Source of the DNA: Streptomyces sp. NBC_00582
GTDB taxonomy: Bacteria > Actinomycetota > Actinomycetes > Streptomycetales > Streptomycetaceae
Direction: 5' to 3'
Assembly: GCF_036345155.1 (NCBI RefSeq)
Contig: NZ_CP107772.1
Span: 7,254,001 to 7,318,000, forward strand
Length of the DNA stretch: 64,000 bases
Under the pieces are notes generated by a model, which saw only the letters and a program-made list of their open reading frames with translations, did not search any database and had not been told where the DNA came from. Below, one piece after another: positions 9,978-18,011 of this stretch (position 1 is the first letter of the stretch; every line of letters starts with the position of its first letter). The translations under genes and the position numbers were made by a program.

Positions 9978-11840
9978 ATGCAGATCAAGCCGAGACAGAA
10001 TCTGCTCGAAGTGTGGCAGGCCATCGCCCGCCATTCCTTCGACGACGGCACCTGGGACTGGGGCGAATGGGGCGGCCGCAGCAGTGTCGCCGACGCCGAG
10101 CGGCTGCTCTGCCTTCTCTACCCGGCCACCGAGATCGAGCCGTTCCGCCTGGACGACCCCGACACCACCCAGCTCGACGTGGAAAGGGCCCTGCGGAACG
10201 CGGGTGACTCCAGCCAGATTCCCGCGAACCTCGTGGAGATCCTCGGCGAGTTCATGGACCAGCACCGCGGCGCGACGGGCCCCACCTTCGCCGGCGGCTA
10301 CTACTTCGCCCCCGAGGACCCCGAGCAGGAACTCACCCAGGAGCAGCGGGAAGTCGGCGTGGTCGACTCCTACTCCATGTCGATCACGCTGTGCCTGGCC
10401 ACCCTCGGCTTCCTCAAGGTGTACCGCGGCAAGACCCGCCGCGCCTCCACCCTCGCCCGCATCGACAAACTCCGCGACGAGACCAGCGCCCGGCTCACCG
10501 CCGCCATGGTCAGCCTGCTGCGCTCCTTCACGGTCAACGTCGTCGACATCTCCTCCGAGCAGGGCCAGGCGCTCGCCCGTCTCCTCGGCCGCGGCCGGCT
10601 CTCCGACCGGCAGGTCCTCGCCCGCTTCCAGGACCGCTTCAAGTCGCTGCGCGCCCTCATCACCGAGAGCGTCACCCTCGGCCTCGACGGCGACGTCACC
10701 GACGAACTCCGCAACGAGAACCGCCTCTTCGAGTGCGGCTGGGCCTGGAGCCTGGTGCAGGGCGCACCCAAGATCGACGTCGAGCCGGACACCGCCGAGG
10801 CCATCGGCGAACAGCTCGAGGGCGTAGCCCGCTCCGTGCCCTACCTGTACTTCACCGTCGTCGCCCTCGACGGCATCCCCGACCTGTCCTCCGAGCGCAC
10901 CCTCGTCCTCGGTCTGCTCACCGCCGAACAGCAGAAGCTGGCCGACGCGCTGCGACTGCGCTGGGAGATCACCCAGCAGTACTGGTCCGCCATCGCCCGC
11001 TTCGACGACGCGACCTGGCCGCTGGAGGAGATCCCCTGGCGCACCACGCTCCAGCAACTGGAGTCCGAGTACTTCTCCCTCTCCGTGGCCTCCATCCTCG
11101 TCCACGACCTGGTCCGCCGGCGCGCCACCGACGACGACCTCACCCGCACCGTCGCCGTGATGGAACGTCTCGCCGACCGCGGCCGCATCACCAGCCGCCC
11201 CACCCGCCGGGACCCGGCGGTCGGCCTGCACAACCCCGGCGTCACGCTGCCGCTGCTGGGCAGCGAGAAGATCGGCCCCGCCATGAAGTGGACCATGGGC
11301 GACTTCTCCGCACAGCTCCTCAAACGGACCCTGCAACTGTGCGCGCTGTCCCGGAACATCGCCTCGCAGGACCGGCTGCTGCGGCTCGCCGAGAACATCC
11401 TCGACCATCTCTGGGCCCGCCGGATCACCGACGGCGACGGCGTCGGCCTCTGGGACAACGTGCACGCCGTGTACCCCGAGGTCCAGCTCCGCCAAGGGCC
11501 GTTGTCCTGGAGCATCACCGAGCGCGTCACCGAGTGCATGGTCGTCGCGCGCGGCCTCTACACCCAGAACCCCATCCGCAGCTCCGAGATGACCACGCTC
11601 GCGCAGGCCGCGATCAGCGAGGCCGCCCATCTCTTCGGCAAGGAGCAGCTGGAGCAGCCCGCCCCCGCCCCGAGGAGCTCCCAGGGCGAACAGGTCCGGG
11701 CCATCGAGGCCGATCTGCGCCGTGCCCGGCAACTGCTCGACAAACAGCCCGGCACCGCCCACTCCCTGGCCCTCGGCGTCCTCGCCCGGCTCTACGAACT
11801 CGACCGTGCCCGGGGCGACTCCGGCCCCCGGGGGGTGTGA
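9978..11840 (+). CDS. SCO2524-family protein, function unknown
   Basis: A 620-residue, mostly helical soluble protein with no signal peptide or membrane helix. It opens MQIKPRQNLLEVWQAIARHSF and contains many Arg- and Glu-rich helices; the segment with VGLHNPGVTLPLLGSEKIGPAM and LGLWDNV-like loops suggests an alpha-toroid or helical-barrel shape, but I cannot assign a fold. ATG 9978 is preferred to 9972 because GAGGGG lies at proper spacing from it. It sits 50 bp after the methyltransferase and three bases before the P-loop gene, so the set is an operon. NCBI-style family naming (SCO2524) is remembered; no biochemical role is known. Confidence 0.85.
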   Translation: MQIKPRQNLLEVWQAIARHSFDDGTWDWGEWGGRSSVADAERLLCLLYPATEIEPFRLDDPDTTQLDVERALRNAGDSSQIPANLVEILGEFMDQHRGATGPTFAGGYYFAPEDPEQELTQEQREVGVVDSYSMSITLCLATLGFLKVYRGKTRRASTLARIDKLRDETSARLTAAMVSLLRSFTVNVVDISSEQGQALARLLGRGRLSDRQVLARFQDRFKSLRALITESVTLGLDGDVTDELRNENRLFECGWAWSLVQGAPKIDVEPDTAEAIGEQLEGVARSVPYLYFTVVALDGIPDLSSERTLVLGLLTAEQQKLADALRLRWEITQQYWSAIARFDDATWPLEEIPWRTTLQQLESEYFSLSVASILVHDLVRRRATDDDLTRTVAVMERLADRGRITSRPTRRDPAVGLHNPGVTLPLLGSEKIGPAMKWTMGDFSAQLLKRTLQLCALSRNIASQDRLLRLAENILDHLWARRITDGDGVGLWDNVHAVYPEVQLRQGPLSWSITERVTECMVVARGLYTQNPIRSSEMTTLAQAAISEAAHLFGKEQLEQPAPAPRSSQGEQVRAIEADLRRARQLLDKQPGTAHSLALGVLARLYELDRARGDSGPRGV

Positions 11841-11843
11841 TCC

Positions 11844-12764
11844 GTGCTCGTGTTCGCCGCCTCCGACAAAGGAGGCACGGGCCGCTCCGTGACGAGCGCC
11901 AACCTCGCCTACCACCTCGCCCTGGGCGGCGACGACGTCTGCTACCTGGACTTCGACTTCGGCTCCCCGACCGCCGCCGCCGTGTTCGACCTGCCCGACG
12001 TCCTCACCGAGGCCGAGGGGCACGGCCTGCACTCGTACCTCCAGGGCAAGACCGGCAAGCCCTTCCGCGTCGACGTCTGGGCCCGTACCGAGCACCCCGA
12101 CCTGCGCAACCGGCCCGGGGGCTCCGGCCGGCTCGTCCTGCTGCCCGGCGACCGCACCGGCGGCGAGTTCGTCACCGACGAGGAGAACCTCCACCGCTGC
12201 GTCGATCTCGTCCTCGGCCTGAAACGCGAATTCGACGTCATCATCATCGACCTGAGCGCCGGACGCAGTTATGCGATGGACCTCGCGCTCCTCGCCACCT
12301 CGCCCCGCGGCGGCCTCGGCCGGCTCAAGACGCGCTGGCTCGTCTATCACCGCTGGACCCGCCAGCATGTGATGGCCGCCGCCGAACTCGTGTACGGAAA
12401 ACAGGGAATCGCGCAAGCCGGTATAGCCATGGGACACCGGCCGGATGCGCTGGGCGGCTCGATCCGCTTCGTCCGGGCCGCCGTACCCGATCTCGAGTCC
12501 CCCCTGTGGGCACAGGTCTCGCCCGCGCAGTACGCGTGGATGCGCAAGTGCGACAAGGAACTCGAGGAACTCGCCGCCGGCCGCGGAATCGGCAAGACGA
12601 GGGTGCTGACCTCCATTCCCCTGGAACCCGTCCTGCAATGGCAGGAACGCCTCATCACCGACGAGGACGTGCACGACCGCAGGATCGCCAACAACGACAC
12701 CTGGCAGGCCATGGGAGATCTCGCCCAACGGGTGACCGACGACAAGTTCTGGGGGGAGTTGTGA
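11844..12764 (+). CDS. SCO2523-family variant P-loop protein (ParA/MinD-like)
   Basis: A 306-residue member of the SIMIBI/MinD-ParA class. It starts at GTG 11844, four bases after the previous stop. Residues 7-16 read SDKGGTGRSV: the deviant-Walker signature Lys9 is kept, but the catalytic P-loop lysine is replaced by Arg14. Walker B-type strands follow as CYLDFDFGSP and DVIIIDLSAG. It ends in ITDEDVHDRRIANNDTW, a switch-like helix. Such proteins normally dimerise around ATP and organise partners on membranes or DNA; with Arg14 it may bind nucleotide without turnover. It lies centrally in the cluster, coupled to the next gene by a 4-bp overlap. Confidence 0.88.
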   Translation: MLVFAASDKGGTGRSVTSANLAYHLALGGDDVCYLDFDFGSPTAAAVFDLPDVLTEAEGHGLHSYLQGKTGKPFRVDVWARTEHPDLRNRPGGSGRLVLLPGDRTGGEFVTDEENLHRCVDLVLGLKREFDVIIIDLSAGRSYAMDLALLATSPRGGLGRLKTRWLVYHRWTRQHVMAAAELVYGKQGIAQAGIAMGHRPDALGGSIRFVRAAVPDLESPLWAQVSPAQYAWMRKCDKELEELAAGRGIGKTRVLTSIPLEPVLQWQERLITDEDVHDRRIANNDTWQAMGDLAQRVTDDKFWGEL

Positions 12765-13747
12765 ACCGTTCCGCGGCCGTCTTCCGGGAGACCAGCGCCG
12801 AACCGCGCACGGAATCCGTTCCGTTCTCCCATCTCTCCCTGGAATTAGGTCACTTGTACATGGAGGACTTCGTCGAGGGGCCCGCCCGGCTGCGCCGGCA
12901 CTTCGCCGCCGTACGGCCCTGGGTGGACGCCGCCCGGGCCGGCCTCGGCCCGCTGCCCGCCGGCCGGCGCCCCCGGATCAGCACCTGCTTCCTGATCGAC
13001 GACTACTTCTCCCGCCTCTCCACCCCCGCCGAGCTGATCCCGCCCCTGCTCCAGGCCGCCGCCGACGCCGGGCTCACCATCGACTACCTCGCCCGGGAGT
13101 CGGGCTGCGCCGTGGCCGACCCCGGCCGCCGGGACCGGGCCGAACTCGCCGAGTCCGTCCTGCACCGGCTCGTGGAGTCACCCCCGCCCGGCAGCAACGG
13201 CTTCCGCCCGCCCGTCAGCCGCACCGGCTGGCTCACCAACGGCCGCCGCGCCCCCGCACAGCGCACCTCCGCCGCCCTCGACGCCACCGGCACCGTCTGG
13301 CAGCCGCCCAGCGAGACCGGCGCGCGCGGCCACTCCGTCTTCATGGACGTCGAACTGTGGAACGGCCCCGAGGACGACCGCACCTGGTCCTGCGCCTTCC
13401 TCGCCTCCGTCTGGCAGCTCGTCCGCCTCGGCCTGCTGCGCGACAACGGCCGAGCCGTGCTCACCCCCACCCCCTGGGACGACAGGGAGTTCCCCGCCGA
13501 GTGGGACGCCCTGCCCCCCGTCCTGCGCCTCAACCCGAAGGCCGCGCCCTTCACGGCATACGTCACCTGCAGCGTCCTGCCCGCCCGCTTCCTGCCCGTC
13601 GAGCACGCCGTACGCGTCATCCTCGACCAGGTCCACGTCGAGGCCCAGGCGCTCGCCCAGGTCGCCGAGCGGTCCGGGGCCGAGGGCTTCGAACTGCCCG
13701 CGGGCGTGGTGGACCGCACCTCCTACGTGTTCCCGCCGGGGCTGTGA
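12761..13747 (+). CDS. SCO2522-family protein, function unknown; contains TTA codon
   Basis: A 328-residue soluble protein starting at GTG 12761, which overlaps the P-loop gene by 4 bp and has GGGGGGAGTT just upstream. The body carries FLIDDYFSRLSTPAELIPPLL, SVFMDVELWNG and a C-terminal helical DQVHVEAQALAQVAERSG. No known fold is recognised. Codon 29 is TTA, very rare in Streptomyces, so translation should depend on the bldA tRNA and therefore on developmental stage. An internal ATG at 12860 would avoid the TTA but has no good ribosome site. Because genes upstream and downstream lack TTA, this protein may be the timed component of the cluster. Confidence 0.87.
   Translation: MNRSAAVFRETSAEPRTESVPFSHLSLELGHLYMEDFVEGPARLRRHFAAVRPWVDAARAGLGPLPAGRRPRISTCFLIDDYFSRLSTPAELIPPLLQAAADAGLTIDYLARESGCAVADPGRRDRAELAESVLHRLVESPPPGSNGFRPPVSRTGWLTNGRRAPAQRTSAALDATGTVWQPPSETGARGHSVFMDVELWNGPEDDRTWSCAFLASVWQLVRLGLLRDNGRAVLTPTPWDDREFPAEWDALPPVLRLNPKAAPFTAYVTCSVLPARFLPVEHAVRVILDQVHVEAQALAQVAERSGAEGFELPAGVVDRTSYVFPPGL
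12845..12847 (+). promoter_or_regulatory. TTA leucine codon (bldA checkpoint)
   Basis: TTA is codon 29 of the SCO2522-type gene, in GAA TTA GGT. TTA codons in Streptomyces are read only by the bldA-encoded tRNA, which accumulates late, so this one codon can impose developmental timing. Confidence 0.8.
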
Positions 13748-14715
13748 TGGACGGCCTCGGCACCGCCGCGGGTCCCGTGCTCGTCTGCGGTGAGGTGCGC
13801 ACCTGTCTGCTGCCCACCCGGGACGCCGTCGACGAACGGGCCGCCGTCGCCCTGCTGCGGCTGCGCGCCGACGAACGCGTCCGGGTCTCCCGGCACCCCA
13901 ACCGGCACGCCGTCTCCCCGGACGTCCTCACCGGCGTCGACTGCCGGCTGCCCACCGCCACCGGCGCCCGCATCCGCGCCGTCGGCACGGTCACCGCCCG
14001 GGCGGCGCTCACCGAGGGCCGCGTCCTGCAGTCCACGGCGTACTTCTGTGCCGCCCCCTGCGGCCCCGACCGCCGCCAGCCCTGGGGCTACTACCTGGTC
14101 CGCCCCGGCATCCTGGTCCCGGTCGGCCGGCTCCCCGGCAAGGCCCTCACCGAAGGCTTCCTGACCGGACACCAACCCCGCGAGCTGGACGTCGGCTCCA
14201 TCGCCGACAGCCTGCTGGCGAGGATCTGCCGGCAGGACCGGATCCTCGACCACGACACCCCGCTCACCACCGCCGACACCAGCCTGCGCTGGACGGCGGC
14301 CGCGGCGGGCGACGGCGAGGAGACGTCCCTGCGGTTCACCAAGGCCGAGGACGGGCTGCGGATCGTCGAACTGCGACTGCCGCCCGGCACCGCGCCCACC
14401 GCCGCGGCCGAACTCTGCGAGGACCTCGCCCTGCACGACTGGCTGCTGACCACCGTCGCCGACAAACTCGACGGGCTGCGGGTCGGCTCCGAGGACGGCC
14501 GGGCCGTCCTGAAGGTGCTGCGCCCGCTCGTCGACCACCTGCTGCACCTGTGGATGCCGCAGGCCCGCGTCGACGGCGCCCTGCACACCGCCTGGAGCGC
14601 ACTGGAGAAGAACCCGGGATACAGCAGGCAGTGGAACGCGCTCGCCCAGCGCATCCGCGACCAGCTCGTCCTGCAGAACCTCACCGTCCCACGACAGGCG
14701 CTGCCGACGGCCTGA
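13747..14715 (+). CDS. SCO2521-family protein, function unknown
   Basis: A 322-residue protein that starts one base inside the previous stop (TGATG), a re-initiation junction. It opens MDGLGTAAGPVLVCGEVRTC and has an N-terminal mixed domain with TAYFCAAPCGPDRRQPWGYYLVRPG and a C-terminal helical half ending in RDQLVLQNLTVPRQ. Three Cys in the first 120 residues are not in a recognisable metal motif. It belongs to the conserved set with SCO2522-2525-type genes and is presumably part of one complex or pathway with them. No enzymatic motif is visible. Confidence 0.85.
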   Translation: MDGLGTAAGPVLVCGEVRTCLLPTRDAVDERAAVALLRLRADERVRVSRHPNRHAVSPDVLTGVDCRLPTATGARIRAVGTVTARAALTEGRVLQSTAYFCAAPCGPDRRQPWGYYLVRPGILVPVGRLPGKALTEGFLTGHQPRELDVGSIADSLLARICRQDRILDHDTPLTTADTSLRWTAAAAGDGEETSLRFTKAEDGLRIVELRLPPGTAPTAAAELCEDLALHDWLLTTVADKLDGLRVGSEDGRAVLKVLRPLVDHLLHLWMPQARVDGALHTAWSALEKNPGYSRQWNALAQRIRDQLVLQNLTVPRQALPTA

Positions 14716-14766
14716 GAAACCGGGACACGAAACCGGGACACGATCCCAACGGGGGGAGAAAGAGAG

Positions 14767-15726
14767 ATGAATGCACGGCATGTAACACAGAAGCTCCTGG
14801 TCACGGTGGTGGTGGGGGGAGTCGTCTACCTCCTCACCAACGTGATCTCGTCCGACGACGACGGCCCCTGGCAGCTCGTGCTCTCCGTGCTGTGCGGCGG
14901 CATCGTGCTGATCGTGCAGTTCCTGGTCTCCTTCGTGAACCAGATGCACGCCGTGAAGGCCTCCGTCGACCAGCGTTTCGCCGACATCGGCAAGGCCACC
15001 AAGCTCTTCAACGAGGTGGAGAAGCTCCGCGACGACGGCGTCCCCCGGCTCGCCGAGAACGCCACCAAGGTCGTCTCCACCGGACCGAGGATCCTGCACG
15101 ACTTCGCCAACGAGGAGATCAACCGGCTCGCCGGGGTGATGGAGGACCTCACCAGCTTCAGCGCGGAGACCCCCGGGGAGAACCACGACTGGCTGATGAC
15201 GCTCACCAAGTGCACCCGGCACAGCATCGACGCCATCAGCACCAGCGTCGTCGACGAGGCCTTCTGGTCCACCGAACCCGCGAACCGCTATCTCACCGCC
15301 CAGCACGAGGCGATCGTCGAGAGAGGCGTCACGATCCGGCGTCTGTTCATCGTCAAGGAACGCGGGGAGCGCGCCGCGCTGGCCCCGATCTGCGAGGAAC
15401 AGCGGGATCTGCGCATCCAGGTGCGGGTGGTGGCCCTCGACCAGCTCCCGGCCCACCACCGCCGCGGCAACATGATCGACTTCATCGTCTTCGACCGGGC
15501 CCTGTCCTACGAGATCCACCCCGACCAGCTCGGACTGAACTCCCGGACCGCCGTGAACGCCCGACGCGAACTGGTCCAGCCCCTGACCCGCCGTTTCGAA
15601 CAGCTCTGGGAGGCCGCCGAGGAACTCCAGCTCCCCATGAACAACTTCCCCGACCCGGACACCCTCCGCTCCCTGACCAACACGGGCGGCGCCAACGGGG
15701 GAGGAACGGGGCCGGAGGGCACCTGA
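14767..15726 (+). CDS. Two-helix membrane protein with C-terminal cytosolic domain
   Basis: A 319-residue protein with two membrane helices near residues 8-28 (KLLVTVVVGGVVYLLTNVI) and 37-61 (LVLSVLCGGIVLIVQFLVSF). A coiled or helical stretch (about 62-120) follows, then an alpha/beta region with TIRRLFIVKERGERA, VRVVALDQLPAH and MIDFIVFDRALSYEI. The strand pattern faintly recalls nucleotide-binding or PLD-like folds, but no HKD or other catalytic motif is present. GGGGGGAGAAAGAGAG precedes the ATG. It lies 51 bp after the SCO2521-type gene on the same strand and could be the membrane anchor of that cluster, or an independent gene. Confidence 0.82.
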   Translation: MNARHVTQKLLVTVVVGGVVYLLTNVISSDDDGPWQLVLSVLCGGIVLIVQFLVSFVNQMHAVKASVDQRFADIGKATKLFNEVEKLRDDGVPRLAENATKVVSTGPRILHDFANEEINRLAGVMEDLTSFSAETPGENHDWLMTLTKCTRHSIDAISTSVVDEAFWSTEPANRYLTAQHEAIVERGVTIRRLFIVKERGERAALAPICEEQRDLRIQVRVVALDQLPAHHRRGNMIDFIVFDRALSYEIHPDQLGLNSRTAVNARRELVQPLTRRFEQLWEAAEELQLPMNNFPDPDTLRSLTNTGGANGGGTGPEGT

Positions 15727-15817
15727 GCACCCGCCGCCCACCCCCGGAACGCGCCCCGGTGCCCGCGGGCACCCGGGGATCATGGCCGCCCCGGCACAGG
15801 AGGCGGGGCGCGTGGGT

Positions 15818-15875
15818 GAGAATGGACGGCATGAGCCAGTTCCGCTCCCAGCGGTGCCGCGGTGGTGTGCGATGA
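15818..15875 (+). CDS. Leaderless 14-residue upstream ORF coupled to recO
   Basis: ATG 15831 begins MSQFRSQRCRGGVR, and its TGA (15873-15875) overlaps the recO ATG (15872). GAGAAT at 15818-15823 lies seven bases before this ATG, the spacing expected for the -10 of a leaderless transcript. recO itself has only a weak ribosome site, so its translation may depend on ribosomes terminating here. That the peptide is made is inferred. Confidence 0.45.
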
Positions 15876-16621
15876 GTCTCTTCCGGGACGACGGCATCGT
15901 CCTGCGGACCCAGAAGCTCGGCGAAGCCGACCGCATCATCACGCTGCTCACCCGCGGACACGGCCGGGTGCGGGCCGTGGCCCGCGGCGTGCGGCGCACG
16001 AAGTCCAAGTTCGGCGCCCGCCTGGAACCCTTCTCCCACGTCGACGTGCAGTTCTTCGCCCGCGGCAGCGAGCTCGTGGGACGCGGGCTGCCGCTGTGCA
16101 CCCAGAGCGAGACCATCGCGCCGTACGGCGGCGGCATCGTCACCGACTACGCCCGCTACACCGCCGGGACGGCCATGCTGGAGACCGCCGAGCGGTTCAC
16201 CGACCACGAGGGCGAACCGGCCGTCCAGCAGTACCTGCTGCTGGTGGGCGCGCTCAGAACCCTGGCCCGCGGCGAGCACGCCCCCCACCTCGTCCTCGAC
16301 GCCTTCCTGCTGCGCTCCCTCGCCGTCAACGGCTACGCGCCCAGCTTCGACGCCTGCGCGAAGTGCGGCATGCCCGGCCCGAACCGTTTCTTCTCGGTCG
16401 CCTCCGGCGGCAGCGTCTGCGGCGACTGCCGGGTGCCCGGCAGCGTCGTACCCTCGCCGCAGACCTTGGTACTCCTCGGCGCGCTGCTTACGGGAGACTG
16501 GGAGACGGCGGACACGGCGGAGGCCCGGTACGTCAGGGAGGGCAGCGGGCTGGTGTCCGCGTATCTCCATTGGCACCTGGAGCGCGGGCTGCGCTCGCTC
16601 AGGTATGTAGAGAAGAGCTAG
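15872..16621 (+). CDS. recO: DNA repair protein RecO
   Basis: Recombination mediator that helps load RecA with RecR onto SSB-coated DNA. The 249-residue protein starts MSLFRDDGIVLRTQKLGEAD, with the OB-fold N-terminal domain (DRIITLLTRGHGRVRAVARGVRR) and a C-terminal zinc module CAKCGMPGPNRFFSVASGGSVCGDC near residues 164-190. Length is normal. The chosen ATG matches the family N-terminus; an upstream in-frame ATG (15782) would add a non-homologous tail. uppS follows after 17 bp, so the pair is an operon, as in other streptomycetes. Confidence 0.97.
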   Translation: MSLFRDDGIVLRTQKLGEADRIITLLTRGHGRVRAVARGVRRTKSKFGARLEPFSHVDVQFFARGSELVGRGLPLCTQSETIAPYGGGIVTDYARYTAGTAMLETAERFTDHEGEPAVQQYLLLVGALRTLARGEHAPHLVLDAFLLRSLAVNGYAPSFDACAKCGMPGPNRFFSVASGGSVCGDCRVPGSVVPSPQTLVLLGALLTGDWETADTAEARYVREGSGLVSAYLHWHLERGLRSLRYVEKS

Positions 16622-16638
16622 AGGGAGACGAGAGGCAC

Positions 16639-17490
16639 ATGGTCGTACGCGGGTTCCTGGGGCGGCAGCGCAAGGAGTACAGGCAGCCGGAGCCGCACCC
16701 CTCCGGCGCCCGCGCGCCGAAGCTTCCCGGTGAGCTGGTCCCCGAGCATGTGGCGATCGTCATGGACGGCAACGGCCGCTGGGCCAAGGAGCGCGGGCTG
16801 CCCCGCACCGAGGGCCACAAGGTCGGCGCCGAGCGCGTCCTCGACGTCCTCCAGGGCGGCGTCGAGATCGGCGTGAAGAACATCTCGCTGTACGCCTTCT
16901 CCACCGAGAACTGGAAGCGCTCGCCCGACGAGGTCCGCTTCCTGATGAACTTCAACCGCGACTTCATCCGCAAGACCCGCGACCAGCTCGACGCGCTCGG
17001 CATCCGGGTCCGCTGGGTGGGCCGCATGCCCCGGATGTGGAAGTCGGTGGCCAAGGAGCTCCAGGTCGCCCAGGAGCAGACCAAGGGCAACGACCGCCTC
17101 ACCCTCTACTTCTGCATGAACTACGGCGGCCGGGCCGAGATCGCCGACGCCGCGAAGGCCCTCGCCGCGGACGTGCGGGCCGGCCGGCTCGATCCCGACA
17201 AGGTCAACGAGAAGACGCTCCAGAAGTACATGTACTACCCGGACATGCCGGACGTGGACCTGTTCCTGCGCCCCAGCGGCGAGCAGCGCACCTCCAACTA
17301 CCTGATCTGGCAGAGCGCGTACGCCGAGATGGTCTTCCAGGACGTGCTGTGGCCGGACTTCGACCGACGCGACCTGTGGCGGGCGTGCGTGGAGTTCGCC
17401 TCCCGGGACCGCCGTTTCGGCGGCGCCATCCCCAACGAGGAACTCCTGGCCATGGAAGGGAAAACCGAGGACGAGCAGGTCACTTCGTAG
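16639..17490 (+). CDS. uppS: Isoprenyl (undecaprenyl) diphosphate synthase
   Basis: Cis-prenyltransferase making the long-chain polyprenyl carrier used for peptidoglycan and wall polymers, at the membrane surface. In 283 residues it shows the catalytic strand VAIVMDGNGRWAKERGLPR (Asp near residue 43), STENWKRSPDEV, and the C-terminal substrate-binding LFLRPSGEQRTSNYLIWQ. A 35-residue N-terminal extension is typical of actinobacteria. ATG 16639 follows GAGGCAC. It is downstream of recO and ends before a strong hairpin terminator. Streptomycetes carry a second homologue, so chain length and division of labour are uncertain. Confidence 0.95.
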   Translation: MVVRGFLGRQRKEYRQPEPHPSGARAPKLPGELVPEHVAIVMDGNGRWAKERGLPRTEGHKVGAERVLDVLQGGVEIGVKNISLYAFSTENWKRSPDEVRFLMNFNRDFIRKTRDQLDALGIRVRWVGRMPRMWKSVAKELQVAQEQTKGNDRLTLYFCMNYGGRAEIADAAKALAADVRAGRLDPDKVNEKTLQKYMYYPDMPDVDLFLRPSGEQRTSNYLIWQSAYAEMVFQDVLWPDFDRRDLWRACVEFASRDRRFGGAIPNEELLAMEGKTEDEQVTS

Positions 17491-17509
17491 CCGCCGGGCG
17501 GTCACCCGG

Positions 17510-17553
17510 CCCGTCGACGCTGCGGGAGATCACCTCTCGATCTCCCGCTCGTC
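17510..17553 (+). terminator. Terminator of recO-uppS
   Basis: GCGGGAGATC (17522-17531) pairs perfectly with GATCTCCCGC (17539-17548) around a 7-base loop, and flanking CGACG/CGTCG can lengthen the stem. It lies 31 bp after the uppS stop and marks the left border of the island between uppS and zur. Confidence 0.85.
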
Positions 17554-17567
17554 GAAACGGCCCGCCC

Positions 17568-17861
17568 ATGCATCGCGTCACCCCCGCCCTCGCCACCGCC
17601 CTCGGCGGCCCTGGTGCTCACCGCGCTCCCCGCGCACGCCTCCGGCGCCACGACCCACCTGGCGCACCGCGACAGCTACGGCACCAAGGCCGCCTACGCG
17701 CCCGAACGGAGCGCTCCTCCTCGACGACTTCTTCCGCCGGATCGAGGCCAAGAAGGCCGGCAGAGAAGGAGACAGCCTTCAAGCCGACCTGCATGCCCAT
17801 CGAGAAGGGCAGCACGTTCCACGACCTGAACGAACTGGAGCACTGCTTCGGACGGGGATGA
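17568..17861 (+). pseudogene. Decayed gene for a small secreted protein
   Basis: Reading the three frames in turn restores a coherent product: MHRVTPALATAL (frame of 17568), then AALVLTALPAHASGATTHLA and YGTKAAYAPE (next frame), then GALLLDDFFRRIEAKKAG (third frame), then KETAFKPTCMPIEKGSTFHD with LNELEHCFGRG and a stop (original frame). Each change is one base in the same direction. The start is a clear signal peptide. Together this looks like a secreted protein of about 95 residues inactivated by three frameshifts; the family is not recognised. Sequencing error is less likely given three events in 300 bp. Confidence 0.65.
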
Positions 17862-17951
17862 CCCTCTGCACGAAGCACGCGCTCACGTCGAACCCGGCAG
17901 GGCAGGCGGGGCCGATTCCCCGGATCACGTCCCGCGGCCGCCGACCCCCAC

Positions 17952-17957
17952 TAGCAT
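17952..17957 (+). promoter_or_regulatory. Candidate -10 of the caspase/MoxR operon
   Basis: TAGCAT lies 54 bp upstream of the hydrolase GTG, in the only non-coding gap before the four-gene island. A -35 is not evident, so an alternative or weak promoter is possible. Confidence 0.35.
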
Positions 17958-18011
17958 CGGGCACGGGCCGCGCGAAGGAGCCCGGCCAGTGCGTCCGCGG
18001 GGTGGGGGAAC

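Noticed and set aside
9849..12728. 959-residue antisense frame across the SCO2524/2523-type genes
   Set aside because: Low-complexity Gly/Val/Glu/Asp composition typical of shadows; no ribosome site, and real families lie on the plus strand.
15100..15726. Phospholipase D-like activity of the two-helix membrane protein
   Set aside because: Strand pattern is suggestive, but no HKD motif is present.
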